Positions 25,478 through 34,685 of a stretch of 46,107 nt of DNA are shown piece after piece (the first letter of the stretch is position 1; every line of letters begins with the position of its first letter). Source of the DNA: Xanthocytophaga agilis. Lineage in GTDB: Bacteria; Bacteroidota; Bacteroidia; Cytophagales; 172606-1. A program made the position numbers and the translations under genes. The stretch covers positions 1-46,107 of the forward strand of contig NZ_JASJOU010000029.1 in the NCBI RefSeq assembly GCF_030068605.1, given 5' to 3'. The notes beneath the pieces were generated by a model. It saw only the letters and a list, made by a program, of their open reading frames with translations, did not search any database and was not told the origin of the DNA.

Positions 25478-27004
25478 TTACTGAAATTCTTCCAGCGGAA
25501 TTTTACTCAGATGCAGATTGTCTTTGGACAGGTATTGCAACAGCACATCTCCATTGGGAAGCATAAGCCAATCGATGGATCTGATTTTTTTCTCTTCTAC
25601 AATCAAATCGGTCAGCATTCTGGTTTTAAGTTGAAAGGATGTTGCCTGCTGATCCATGCTGATACAGCCAATGCGGGGTGTACCTTGATTTTTGGCAGGA
25701 TTTTCTTTCAAAAGAACGTGATACATAGATCTGGTATCATCTTTATGATAGGAGCTGGCATCAAACACCGAAAAAGCATCAAGAAGGTTGATCGCAACTT
25801 CATTTATCGGTATCGGTGTTGTTTTAAAAGAGGTATATTTGTCTACCCTGGTAATTTTTTCTAACTGACCACCAACGTTAAAGGAAAAGAAAAGCATGTC
25901 CTGTACTTTATAGGCTGCCCCCTGAGGTATGATTGCCAGAGGAATACCTATCATACCCAAAGCAATACCACTAGCCAAGCCAATGGCGAAATTACCTTTG
26001 GGAACTTTATCTACTGTCTCTGCACAAAGAATCAATCCCTGTTGGGTCGGTATCAGAAAGCGGGGTAAAATCTTACGGGCTTCTTCCCGCATGGTCTCTT
26101 TGGGTAACAAAGAAGCGATCTGTGAATCAGCAGCATAATAGTGAGTAAATAGTTTGTCTCCTTTTATATTCGTAGCAGTCAGAAAAAGTCCATCATGTTT
26201 ATGTTTCTTTGAGCCTTTCTCAAAATAGACTCCCATCTGATAGATCAGACTATCTTTCACTACCACATTGGTCAGAATATTTTCCTTTTCTGTCTTAGCC
26301 GCTTTTTGGTAAAATGGGGTATTGGAAACAATACTACCATCGATTGCATTCATCTGGACCAGGTTTCGTCCAATGCCATCTTTGGGGGAGTAGTCAAACC
26401 GGAGAATATTATTTTCAATCCCACTCATAAAGGAAGCAATCGTACCTAGCCGAGCGGTTTGTAACTCTGTTGTCCAGAACAAGTGTCCGTTTAAATCAAA
26501 CTTTTGAATCTGAGAGACTTTCTTTTTTTTGGGATGAACCAGATAAAACCCTTTCTCCTGAGGATTACTGAACAATGTTATATCTCCAAAGCGATAGTGT
26601 ACCGGCATGCGCATCAGATTGGCCACTGTGCCATTGCGATGAATGGTAAGCATATGAATATCTGCCTGCGTGTCAGAATAAAACAATATACCATATCCTT
26701 CTGAATCAACTAAGACTTTTACCGGCCGGCTCTGCATAGAAATGCTGCAAGATGATTGCCCGATAACTTGTAATGCCGGGTTATAAAGGGTTATTTCCGC
26801 AAAAGTCAACGCGGTATTAACACTCTGAGAAGAAGACGAAGTACCATGTTTTAACTTAATAGTTATCAGCCTGCCACTATCTACCGCAAAACTTGACACT
26901 GACGGCCTTCCGGAACCAAAGGAGATAGGAATGCTGATAACCTGTGAAAAGGATTGTTGTGTTAGACTCCATAAAAGAAGCAGCACCAAAAGAAATTGTT
27001 TCAT
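25478..27004 (-). CDS. Large secreted protein, unknown function
   Basis: The ATG at 27004 (MKQFLLVLLLLWSLTQQSFSQ) gives 508 residues with a clear signal peptide; an in-frame TTG at 27013 is less likely. The mature sequence has repeated beta strands with DSEGYGILFYS, NPQEKGFYLVHPKK, FDLNGHLFWTTEL and DWLMLPNGDVLLQYL. This suggests a propeller-like or WD-like arrangement, though I do not recognise a family. There is one Gly/Ile-rich stretch near residue 340 (GLASGIALGMIGIPLAIIPQG) that could be a buried or membrane-associated segment. There is no T9SS sorting domain at the C-terminus. Confidence 0.72.
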   Translation of the reverse strand: MKQFLLVLLLLWSLTQQSFSQVISIPISFGSGRPSVSSFAVDSGRLITIKLKHGTSSSSQSVNTALTFAEITLYNPALQVIGQSSCSISMQSRPVKVLVDSEGYGILFYSDTQADIHMLTIHRNGTVANLMRMPVHYRFGDITLFSNPQEKGFYLVHPKKKKVSQIQKFDLNGHLFWTTELQTARLGTIASFMSGIENNILRFDYSPKDGIGRNLVQMNAIDGSIVSNTPFYQKAAKTEKENILTNVVVKDSLIYQMGVYFEKGSKKHKHDGLFLTATNIKGDKLFTHYYAADSQIASLLPKETMREEARKILPRFLIPTQQGLILCAETVDKVPKGNFAIGLASGIALGMIGIPLAIIPQGAAYKVQDMLFFSFNVGGQLEKITRVDKYTSFKTTPIPINEVAINLLDAFSVFDASSYHKDDTRSMYHVLLKENPAKNQGTPRIGCISMDQQATSFQLKTRMLTDLIVEEKKIRSIDWLMLPNGDVLLQYLSKDNLHLSKIPLEEFQ

Positions 27005-27210
27005 ATAGGACAAAGGCCAGAGAATCGTTTTTTGTGCATTAATATAGGTAAAAGTTTACATCCTAAAACATGCTTATTCAGAACCATATGTAAGTTTTCC
27101 AGACTATTTTTACCTTTGAAGGCAATTTTATCACTAATACATCAGCGGGTTTCTATCCAGCTATACACAAAAGTGACATTCACAAACATAAAGCGCCACA
27201 AATGAAATTG

Positions 27211-27468
27211 TTACTTGCAATTCTCTGGTAGTATCATCCAAAAAACACAATCTATTTTTTTACAAATCCAACTCACATCCGATATGTCTGGGATATTACT
27301 TTGGCTATTCCAAACATATTGGCCCTCTTTGCCAATGTCCCCCTTGTATTCCGGAAACAAATCATTGGCGGAGAAAGAACAAAAATTAACTAACAAATCA
27401 GGAAACTGAGTAAACCTCTCAAACCAATGGAGTGTGGAACAGGAAACTCTCCTTAGTAAAAACAACAA
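27211..27468 (-). pseudogene. Possible remnant of a small protein gene
   Basis: An 85-codon frame starts only with TTG and has a partly protein-like composition (DLFPEYKGDIGKEGQYVWNS, DVSWICKKIDCVFWMILPE). No family is recognised, and there is no clear upstream ribosome-binding region. It may be the tail of a decayed gene. Confidence 0.25.
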
Positions 27469-27863
27469 AATTCTCTATTTTTAAATGATATAATAGCACA
27501 AAAATATCCATTCAAAAAACATACTATATAAACTCCGGATCAGCAAAAGCGCAAAACATTTAAAATCAGATAGTTACCGGTGTCTATCTACAAGTCTGGC
27601 TATTTCGCATATCTCAATCTCTCACCTACTTAGAGTACATTAGAAGCCATTAGAGCGATTTAACCAAGTTTTGGAACTATTAATCGACTCGCAGCGGAAA
27701 ATGGCCTATAAGCGATTTTTCATGCCTTAAATCGTATTTCTGAGCCAAATCGCGCAGACCCCTAAAAAAATATATAAACCCAAACGCGCCAGAATCGCAT
27801 ATTTGAGAGAAATCCTGACCCAGAACGCGTATACTCCATTCTCAGACGGTTTAAAGCTGCGAT

Positions 27864-27899
27864 AACTTCTTTTTTTTGTGCTCACAAAAGAAAGAAGTT
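27864..27899. repeat. Short palindrome in the intergenic region
   Basis: AACTTCTTT and AAAGAAGTT are arms of a hairpin with TGTG-CTC-ACA near the centre. Confidence 0.5.
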
Positions 27900-28010
27900 G
27901 TCCCACTAAAAGGTTACCCTTCTCTGTCCCTATATCGGGAACACTTCCTCCCTGTACTCCTGGAAAGAACACGCCTTTCCTTGCAGTTCTTCTATATAGA
28001 ACATACTTCC

Positions 28011-28150
28011 CTGTCCTTCTGAAAGAATCCTGTGACAAATAGAGCGATGTTTGTTCTCTGAGAGAGAAATATCCCCAAAAGGAAAGGCCCCCGGTCTTGT
28101 CACGGGATTCTTTCAGAATGACAAAAAGGGAATGTACTATCAGAAGGACA
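28011..28150 (+). repeat. MITE-like dispersed element, copy 2
   Basis: It begins CTGTCCTTCTGAAAGAATCC, then TGTGACAAATAGAG, and contains GGAAAGGCCCCCGGTCTTGTCACG and TTCTTTCAGAATGACA. It matches copy 1 (19840-19972) in the same orientation and copy 3 (35971-36086) in the opposite one. A further end-like piece (ATTCTTTCAGAAGAACA) lies at about 28220-28240. Confidence 0.75.
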
Positions 28151-28770
28151 GGAAAAGGGTTTTCTTTTTTTACAAATGTCATTTCCAGAAAAGAAATGAG
28201 ACAAGGTAAAGGCGGAAATATTCTTTCAGAAGAACAAAAGAGTGTTTTAGTATAAGAAGAGGGTACTCCTATCAGGAAAAGAAGCCCTTTCTTTCACAGG
28301 AAAGACTTTTTTAGTGTACAGTAGAAGCTTGCGAAGAAGCTTTTATTCTTTGAAAGGTGGACCCCTCAGAACAGGATTTAGGGAAAACCCATTTTAGTAC
28401 ATTTCGCTTTTAGAAGGCATTAGAACGCTTCTGAGGAAAAGTACCTGCTAAAAGACCTAAGACATAGACAGTGGGGTGATAATCGTTTATAGCGCCTGTA
28501 TGAGGCCTCAAATCCGATTTAAAAACCGTATACCGTTTCCGACATGGCTCCCAATGGAAACCAAAAATAGATTCACTTATAGAATAAATGCAATTCAACT
28601 ATTTTTCCAATACACTAATACTCCGCACCTTTATCAGAATAAAAGCCCAACAGAAATCTTAATTATTATAATGATCAAAATATCCAACTTCTTAGTTTCC
28701 TGTGTAACAGCGGAATCCATAATTAGTCCTTTTATTTTTTCTTATTTCTGCGAAAATTTATATTCGTGAA

Positions 28771-28801
28771 TTTGCAAACTATCTTTTCGTGCGTAAATTT
28801 G
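28771..28801 (+). promoter_or_regulatory. Isolated housekeeping promoter of Bacteroidota type
   Basis: TTTG at 28771 and TAAATTTG at 28794 are separated by 19 bases, an exact match to the TTTG-N19-TAnnTTTG promoter. The nearest supported gene downstream starts 750 bases away. A small hairpin with TTTTT (AGCC, GGCTGGCTTTTT) at about 28860-28886 could end a short RNA. Confidence 0.5.
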
Positions 28802-29048
28802 CTGTCGAGTTACTACAGAAGCACATTTGTACAAATTCAGGTACAAAAACAACCAAACTAGCCTGTTATCCGGCTGGCTTTTTAGTTAAAAAGAATCGAA
28901 GTAACTCAACGCATACTTTCAACACACCGTTTACTTTCAAATTTTTCGTTACTTTTTACAGTTTTTTTGCATGATTTTTAGAGTTCTTACCTCCGGTTTC
29001 TGGTCTGGTGTTTTTCACCTCAAACCGTATTTTTCTTATACGCTTTCA

Positions 29049-29093
29049 TTGCATATCTATTTGCATACTCGTTGTATACAGTATTGTATACAG
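29049..29093. repeat. Four TTGYATA direct repeats (operator or iteron-like)
   Basis: TTGCATA at 29049 and 29061 and TTGTATACAG at 29072 and 29084 repeat at 12, 11 and 12 bases. The last two contain the palindrome GTATAC. They lie about 460 bases upstream of the first gene of the element. Confidence 0.55.
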
Positions 29094-29142
29094 CCCCTAA
29101 CGGCTAGTGCCTATCCAGTAAAAAACCTTACTCATAAACAAT

Positions 29143-29173
29143 AAAAAAGGACCTCCCCTTTTGTGAGAGATCC
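29143..29173 (-). terminator. Terminator-like hairpin on the minus strand
   Basis: On the minus strand GGATCTCTC pairs with GGGGAGGTCC (with G-U pairs), followed by TTTTTTATTG. No minus-strand gene ends here, so it may belong to an unannotated RNA. Confidence 0.45.
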
Positions 29174-29555
29174 TGATAGTAGGCCAATGTAGCGAAGTTT
29201 GGCGACAGAACTACAGTTGGACTTAGAATCAACCTTCTGTTTTACAGAAAGGCTGCTTTATCTTTAGTCAGAAACAAAGCAAAAGAGTATTCCTTTCGAA
29301 TGCTCTGCACTATATATGAAGTAAAAATCTATTGGAATGTCAATGGAGACTACATACGTATTCTGATGCTGACAAAACAAAGGTAGCAACATTGTCAGTA
29401 AAAGTAAATAGGCTTAGGGCTTTTTCATCGAAAAGGCAACAGTCGCTATTTGCTGAGCTGATCGTAGTTGCCTGCGTTTTGATCTGTACTGTTTCTGGTT
29501 ATCCTCACAAGAGGGGGTTCTGTGTAATTAATTTTTACCACAACCTCATCTATTC

Positions 29556-29927
29556 ATGTTTAATCCCTTTGAAGAGCTTCAACTGAGGCTTATTCGCCTG
29601 GAGGCTATACTAGTAGAGCTCCAATCCGTGACTATTCCTGTTGCCCCAACTGACAAGCAGCTTGGTGGCATCGAACTCGCCATGCAGATTACCGGCCTGG
29701 CACAATCTACTATTTATAATCTGATATCCGAAGGCAGGTTTCCGCATATTAAGCGGGGACGCAAGCTGTATTTTAGCAAGCCACAATTAGAGGCCTGGAT
29801 TCTGGAAGGCACCCTGCAAACGCTCTACGAACTGGAAGAGGAGATACAGCGCCATCTGTCAGAAGAAGGCAATTCAGATAAGCCGGATCAGGCAAACGGG
29901 AACCCATCAGCCACCCAAAACAGCTAA
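29556..29927 (+). CDS. Excisionase/MerR-type helix-turn-helix DNA-binding protein
   Basis: In this 123-residue protein, residues of about 35-90 form a HTH_17-type winged helix (GGIELAMQITGLAQSTIYNLISEGRFPHIKRGRKLYFSKPQLEAWI), the fold of phage and ICE excisionases and small regulators. The flanking N-terminal helix (FEELQLRLIRLEAILVELQS) may dimerise. It is the first gene of the element and lies 3 bp before the helicase gene, so the two are probably co-transcribed. It could be an excision or replication control protein. Confidence 0.85.
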   Translation: MFNPFEELQLRLIRLEAILVELQSVTIPVAPTDKQLGGIELAMQITGLAQSTIYNLISEGRFPHIKRGRKLYFSKPQLEAWILEGTLQTLYELEEEIQRHLSEEGNSDKPDQANGNPSATQNS

Positions 29928-29930
29928 TCC

Positions 29931-31538
29931 ATGAGACAGGATATGTTTTTACATCACGCTAGTAGCGTGAGTGGCGGAGCTTTGCCCTTACCGAACGAAA
30001 ATGTTGCGCCTGTATCTAGTGCATCTGTATCTAGTGCGCCTGTACAGGCAGGTAAAAACAAACTGGCTTTGCGGGACTATCAGCACGAGTGTATCCAGAC
30101 TCTTGCCGACAAACAGCATGGAGGCACCAAACGTGTGATCCTGTGCCTGCCTACCGGTGCAGGGAAAACCGTAACCTTCTCTGAGATTACCCGACGTACC
30201 CTGAAAACAGTGGCGAAAGGTCGTGTATTAATACTAGTAGATCGGATTGAACTATTAGCTCAGGCAGCAGCGACACTCAAGAAAGCAGGCTTACAGGTGG
30301 GTATACTCAGCGCCGGAGCCAAAGCGATGCCTCGCCAGCGGGTGGTGGTAGCCATGGTCGAGACGTACTACCGTAGAGCCAAGAAAGGCTGGACTATGCC
30401 CAATCTTCACCTTATGATTATAGACGAAGCCCACAAAGGTAGCTTCCGGAAGGTGATTGGCTTGCATCCGGAGCTGTCTATTATTGGAGCTACCGCGACG
30501 CCCGTGGCTGCCAGTAAGCAACAACCACTCAAAGACTATTTTGAGGATATCGTAGTCGGTACTGAGATCCACCTGTTGATCGAATCAGGCTATTTAGCCA
30601 AACCGCGCTACTTTGCTGTGCCGATGGAAATCACCGCCTCGAAAGGCTATGACGGGGATTATAAAAGCAGTGAGCTCTATAATGACTTTAATAAGAGTAT
30701 CCTCTATCAGGGGTGTGTAGCCAATCAGCAAAAGCATGCGGCAGGTAAAAAGACACTGATCTTTTGTGTCAATATTGCCCATACGTTTCATACCGCCCAG
30801 GCTTTCGCTCAGGTGCATGAGCAGGTACGCACGCTGACTTCTGATACACCTGAGCCCGAACGGCAAGCTATTCTACACTGGTTTGCGAACACTCCGGAGG
30901 CCATTCTGGTTAACTGTGGCATTCTCACAACAGGGTTCGACGAACCGACTGTAGAGTGTATCATCCTTAACCGGGCTACTCAGTCGCTGCCTCTATACCT
31001 ACAAATGTGTGGCAGAGGTTCACGCACTACAGCTCAGAAGAAGGAATTCATTCTGATTGACATGGGCAATAACTTCTCAGAACATGGGCTGTGGCATGAT
31101 GTGCGTGACTGGAGCGGGCTGTTCTGGAATGGTAAGAGTCAAAAAGCGCTGGATATAGCACCCACCCGACAATGCCCGGCCTGTGACTCGATCATTGCCT
31201 TAAGCAGTGTTAGCTGTCCTCATTGTAAGTATGTGTTTGAACGCACTACTCAGGACCAACAGGATAAAGTAGAAGTTCACACTCAGGAAGTGGATGTAAA
31301 CTGGCCATCTCTCAAACAAAAAAGCTGGTCACAGATGAGTGTCAAAGAGCTTATGCTTCGGGCACAGTTAGGCAATCCACGCACAGGCAGACCCTACAAG
31401 CAGCAATGGATTCTGTATTGCATTATGGAGCGGGAAAATCCGCGTCCCTTGCTGGAAGAATTTGCCCGCATCAAGGGCTACCGCCCCGGCTGGGTAGACA
31501 AGTTCATGCAGGAAAATGCCTACAGGCGATACCTGTAA
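29931..31538 (+). CDS. SF2 DEAD/DEAH-box helicase with C-terminal zinc ribbon
   Basis: This 535-residue protein has LRDYQHECIQTL (Q-like region), LPTGAGKTVTF (motif I, near residue 75), IIDEAHKG (motif II, DEAH, near 165), GATATP (motif III), LVNCGILTTGFDEP (motif V) and QMCGRGSRT (motif VI, near 360). A Cys4 ribbon (CPACDSIIALSSVSCPHC) is near residue 415. The C-terminal part (QMSVKELMLRAQLGN, WILYCIMERENPRP) is typical of helicases in Bacteroidota phages and satellites. It probably unwinds DNA during replication of the element. Near-identical VSSASVSSAP repeats in residues 25-38 look like recent short duplications. Confidence 0.92.
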   Translation: MRQDMFLHHASSVSGGALPLPNENVAPVSSASVSSAPVQAGKNKLALRDYQHECIQTLADKQHGGTKRVILCLPTGAGKTVTFSEITRRTLKTVAKGRVLILVDRIELLAQAAATLKKAGLQVGILSAGAKAMPRQRVVVAMVETYYRRAKKGWTMPNLHLMIIDEAHKGSFRKVIGLHPELSIIGATATPVAASKQQPLKDYFEDIVVGTEIHLLIESGYLAKPRYFAVPMEITASKGYDGDYKSSELYNDFNKSILYQGCVANQQKHAAGKKTLIFCVNIAHTFHTAQAFAQVHEQVRTLTSDTPEPERQAILHWFANTPEAILVNCGILTTGFDEPTVECIILNRATQSLPLYLQMCGRGSRTTAQKKEFILIDMGNNFSEHGLWHDVRDWSGLFWNGKSQKALDIAPTRQCPACDSIIALSSVSCPHCKYVFERTTQDQQDKVEVHTQEVDVNWPSLKQKSWSQMSVKELMLRAQLGNPRTGRPYKQQWILYCIMERENPRPLLEEFARIKGYRPGWVDKFMQENAYRRYL

Positions 31539-31598
31539 TAACGCCTCATTTATCATTCTCTAATTCTATTTCTAACCTTTTATTCTCTTATCAATCAT

Positions 31599-32114
31599 AT
31601 GTCAACGATTAGTTTCTTTTCCTCTATCGATGCGGTTACTACCCAATCCTATCCACTAGACTTATACCTGTCACATGTGCAGGATGGGGCCTGGCGTCCG
31701 ATGGTGGAAGGGGTACACCTGTCCCCTGAAAAAGATGAAAAAATCTCGCTACCAGTAGTAGCCTTGTCAGGTCTGTTTACTATCCATAAAGACGGTATCT
31801 CACTAAACAGACATTCAGGCTTCATCGGCATCGATGTAGAAGGGTTCCGTGATTTGTATCGGGGCAAACAGATGCTGGCCGAAGATCGGTATACCTATGC
31901 CGTGTTTGACAATTATTCGGGTAATACGCTAACGGTGCTGGTGCGTATTGGATCATCAGAACATGGACTGGCCTATCAGGCGCTTAGCGAGTATTATGAG
32001 GCAGTCTATGGACTTATTACTGATCCGATGGATCAGCTAGTCACCAAGCTGCGGTTTGTCACCTATGATCCGGATCTGAGAGCAAATCCCCAGGCAGAAG
32101 TTTTCTATGTCTGA
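31599..32114 (+). CDS. Stand-alone BT4734/VirE-N-like (primase-like) domain protein
   Basis: This 171-residue protein aligns along its whole length with the first 185 residues of the next protein: SGLFTIHKDGISLNRHSGFIGIDV against SGLFKGGKSDSDLQKHSNFLAIDLD, YTYAVF in both, and LRFVTYDPDLRANPQAEVF against LRFVSYDPDLFLNEESKVF. In the larger protein this domain has DxD (IDLD, residues 85 and 87) and SCRGKG, likely the primase-type active site and nucleotide loop. Here DxD is D-V-E and the loop is NYSGNT, so catalysis is probably weakened or lost. A regulatory or dimer-partner role is possible. Confidence 0.8.
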   Translation: MSTISFFSSIDAVTTQSYPLDLYLSHVQDGAWRPMVEGVHLSPEKDEKISLPVVALSGLFTIHKDGISLNRHSGFIGIDVEGFRDLYRGKQMLAEDRYTYAVFDNYSGNTLTVLVRIGSSEHGLAYQALSEYYEAVYGLITDPMDQLVTKLRFVTYDPDLRANPQAEVFYV

Positions 32115-32201
32115 ATCAGCTATCTCACAGGGACGATTCTTGTGATCGTCCCTGCACTACCCACAAAGAGCAGAATTAAATAATCAACCTCACAACCATT
32201 C

Positions 32202-34382
32202 ATGACTAACCATACGATCACTCTATTTTCAGACGCCTACGCCAAAACCGGACAGGAATACTCCCTGAACACTTTTCTGGAAAACATTAACAACGGAACC
32301 TGGAAAAAAGCTGTACAAAAAGTGCGCAACTCTACCAATGAAGACATTCAGAAAAAGCTAAAGGAAAAGTTGCCTGCTGTGACTATTTCGGGACTTTTCA
32401 AAGGAGGTAAAAGCGATAGTGACCTTCAAAAGCACTCCAACTTTTTGGCTATTGACCTGGACTATGTAACCGATGTGGAAAAGGTGAAAGCCTTTCTGGA
32501 AGAAGACCCCTACACCTATGCTGTCTTTACCAGTTGCCGGGGCAAAGGGTTGTGTATTGTAGTGAAGATTGAAGGTAAAAAACACAAGCCAGCCTTTGAT
32601 GGACTGACACAGTATTATTTTCAGCTGTACGGACAAATCGTTGATCCATCGGGTCGTAATGTTTCGCGTCTACGGTTTGTCAGCTATGATCCGGACTTGT
32701 TTCTCAATGAAGAGTCGAAGGTATTTAAGCAATACCCGGAGAAAGAAAAGAAACGCCCGGATACACGGAATATATTCTTTGGCTCCCATGACATTGACCA
32801 TGTCTTTGACCAGATCCAGAGTCGCCAGATCGATATTACAGGAGGCTATCATCAGTGGTGTACTATTGCCTTTGCCCTGGCTGATTATTTTGGGGAAGCA
32901 GGTAGAGAACGCTTTCTGGCTGTGAGTCAGTATTCGTCTTTGTATGATGCCAAAAAGGCGGACATGCAGTTTAGTGCCTGCCTCAGACATAATGCTACCA
33001 GTGTGAAGAAGGTCACCATTGCCACCTTTCTGTGGTATTGCAAACAACAAGGTATCAGCATTATTTCCGACCAGACCAAAGCCATTGTGCAGTCAGCCAA
33101 ACTGGGTAAGAATGGAAGTAATACAGCAGAGGGTACTGTCAATGTATTGCAGGAAGTATACGGCATGGACCCTGAGATCACCCGTCCTATTGTAGAACAG
33201 GTCTATGCGTCTCCTTCCGAGAAGTCCGATGATCAACTGCCGATTGTGGTACAGCTTCAGAAATACTGGAAAGAGTACCAGACAGATGTACGGCGTAATG
33301 TAATCAGCAAGAAATGCTACCGGGGCAATATACAGCTTACCGAAAGGGATCTGATGGACATTTATATGGATGCATCTCAGAAGCTCAATATCAATGTACC
33401 CAAAGAGACGGTTGCCGACATGATGAAATCGTCTATGGTGCCAGAGTTTAATCCCCTGTGTGAGTTTTTTGAGGGAATGAGCAATCCAAAGTCTGGTTAC
33501 ATCCGGCAAATGGCCGAATGCCTCAGAAGCCCTCAGGGACATGACTATGCCGAGTATATGCTCACCAAATGGATGATGAGTTGCATTGCCTCTGTCTATG
33601 GCAGGTCCAGTCAGGTCATGCTGACTCTTTGTGGAGAACAGGGAAAGGGAAAAAGTGTCTTCTTTTTGAAGATCCTTCCTGAATCGTTTCCTTTTCGGAG
33701 TGAACTGATTTGTGAAGACAACTTCAAACGGAATGACTCTCAGAATAACAAGCTGCTGCTGATTACCCGCTGGATCGTAGTGGATGACGAATTTAAATCC
33801 ATCGAACAAATTGGTGAAAATGCCCTCAAAGCCTATATCACCCAGACAAGTGTAAACGTTCGTTTTGCCTTTGAACGGGTGCCTGAAAACATTCCCCGTT
33901 TCTGCAACCTGGTAGGAACCAGCAATGAAAACACGTTTCTGAAAGACCCAACCGGAAACCGTCGCTTTCCTATCATTGAAACAGGAGAAATAGACCAGGA
34001 CCGTTACAATACCATTGATAAATATGAACTCTGGAAAGAGGCTTACTTTATTTATCTGCAAAATCCGGATTCAAAATTTGATGCAAACGATTTCCAGCTG
34101 ATCAATGAGGTGGCAGACAGCTATCTGCGTCGTACACCTGAACAGGAACTGTTATTAAAGTTCTATGAAGAAGCCGATGAAGAAACAGGCATATTCCGAA
34201 CTACTACTGAGATTCTGAATATGCTGTTAGGAAGTAGCAACATCAAAAACATGAATACAGTCAATCTGGGTAGGGCGATATCGGCACTCAAGTGGAAAAA
34301 AATCACTCAGGGGCGAGATCGAACCAAGCGATACGGGTACTGGGTAAAAGAACGGAGTTTCTCACTAAGTAAGCTGGGGTAA
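32202..34382 (+). CDS. Primase-helicase of the VapE/VirE type (BT4734-like N-terminal domain)
   Basis: This 726-residue protein has, at residues 1-190, the primase-like BT4734/VirE-N domain (IDLD, SCRGKG). Residues of about 190-300 look like a primase C-terminal region (QIDITGGYHQWCTIAFALADYFGEAGRERFL). Residues of about 400-640 form a VirE/VapE P-loop ATPase: LCGEQGKGKSVFF (Walker A near 480), ITRWIVVDDEFKS (Walker B near 525), NLVGTSNENTFLKDPTGNRRFPII. The C-terminal 80 residues look like a winged helix. Such proteins start replication of satellites and small phages. Its stop codon lies inside the first arm of the candidate origin, a common place for a replication origin. Confidence 0.9.
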   Translation: MTNHTITLFSDAYAKTGQEYSLNTFLENINNGTWKKAVQKVRNSTNEDIQKKLKEKLPAVTISGLFKGGKSDSDLQKHSNFLAIDLDYVTDVEKVKAFLEEDPYTYAVFTSCRGKGLCIVVKIEGKKHKPAFDGLTQYYFQLYGQIVDPSGRNVSRLRFVSYDPDLFLNEESKVFKQYPEKEKKRPDTRNIFFGSHDIDHVFDQIQSRQIDITGGYHQWCTIAFALADYFGEAGRERFLAVSQYSSLYDAKKADMQFSACLRHNATSVKKVTIATFLWYCKQQGISIISDQTKAIVQSAKLGKNGSNTAEGTVNVLQEVYGMDPEITRPIVEQVYASPSEKSDDQLPIVVQLQKYWKEYQTDVRRNVISKKCYRGNIQLTERDLMDIYMDASQKLNINVPKETVADMMKSSMVPEFNPLCEFFEGMSNPKSGYIRQMAECLRSPQGHDYAEYMLTKWMMSCIASVYGRSSQVMLTLCGEQGKGKSVFFLKILPESFPFRSELICEDNFKRNDSQNNKLLLITRWIVVDDEFKSIEQIGENALKAYITQTSVNVRFAFERVPENIPRFCNLVGTSNENTFLKDPTGNRRFPIIETGEIDQDRYNTIDKYELWKEAYFIYLQNPDSKFDANDFQLINEVADSYLRRTPEQELLLKFYEEADEETGIFRTTTEILNMLLGSSNIKNMNTVNLGRAISALKWKKITQGRDRTKRYGYWVKERSFSLSKLG

Positions 34383-34637
34383 GTGGGGACAAGTGGGGCA
34401 AGATTCAGGGGTAGGTTAACTACCTGATACTGAGGCGGGGTAAGAGGGGGAGCATTTTTGGCCGGAAACTCTCCTGGAACAGACGGGAATAGTGGGGTAT
34501 GTATATACTATATATAGTATTTTTTATAATATTCTTTATATACATATATAAGGGAATCTTACCCCTCTTACCCCGCACTCTGTATCAGGCAGTTAAGTCT
34601 ACCCCAAATTCTACCCCTATCATACCCCACTTACCCC
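34376..34637. other. Candidate replication origin (inverted GGGGTAAG iterons around an AT-rich core)
   Basis: The left arm (34376-34450) contains GGGGTAAGTGGGG, AAGTGGGGCAAG, AGGGGTAGG, TTAACTACCTGATAC and GCGGGGTAAGAGGGG. The right arm (34559-34637) is the reverse order of the complements: CCCCTCTTACCCCGC, GTATCAGGCAGTTAA, TACCCC repeats, CCCCACTTACCCC. The arms enclose a very AT-rich core (34497-34555) that includes a perfect 16-base palindrome, ATACTATATATAGTAT, at 34505. Iteron sets flanking an AT-rich stretch next to a primase-helicase gene match the layout of satellite (SaPI-type) origins. Confidence 0.65.
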
Positions 34638-34685
34638 ACCAGTAAAAAAACACCATTTCCATCATCTAACTCTCTGATTTACAAT

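Larger units (their letters stand above)
27014..29555. other. 2.5-kb repeat-rich region without a convincing gene
   Basis: Only short frames occur here. The notable content is a weak frame at 27211-27468, a palindrome at 27864-27899, MITE-like copy 2 at 28011-28150, an isolated consensus promoter at 28771-28801, a cluster of TTGYATA repeats at 29049-29093 and a minus-strand terminator at 29143-29173. Two stretches, about 27630-27760 and 28395-28530, resemble each other loosely (AGTACATT, CATTAGARCG). The region separates chromosome-like genes from the satellite-like element. Confidence 0.55.

Noticed and set aside
27727-28182. 151-codon minus-strand frame
   Set aside because: It spans MITE-like copy 2 and a palindrome; the translation (for example FVILKESRDKTGG) reads the repeat itself, which gives a similar peptide in copy 1.
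29332-29586. 84-codon frame overlapping the start of the excisionase-like gene
   Set aside because: It overlaps a well-supported gene in another frame, lacks any motif, and has an unconvincing start.
33093-34061. 322-codon minus-strand frame inside the primase-helicase gene
   Set aside because: Complementary to a clearly coding region with Walker motifs; it is the antisense shadow of that gene.
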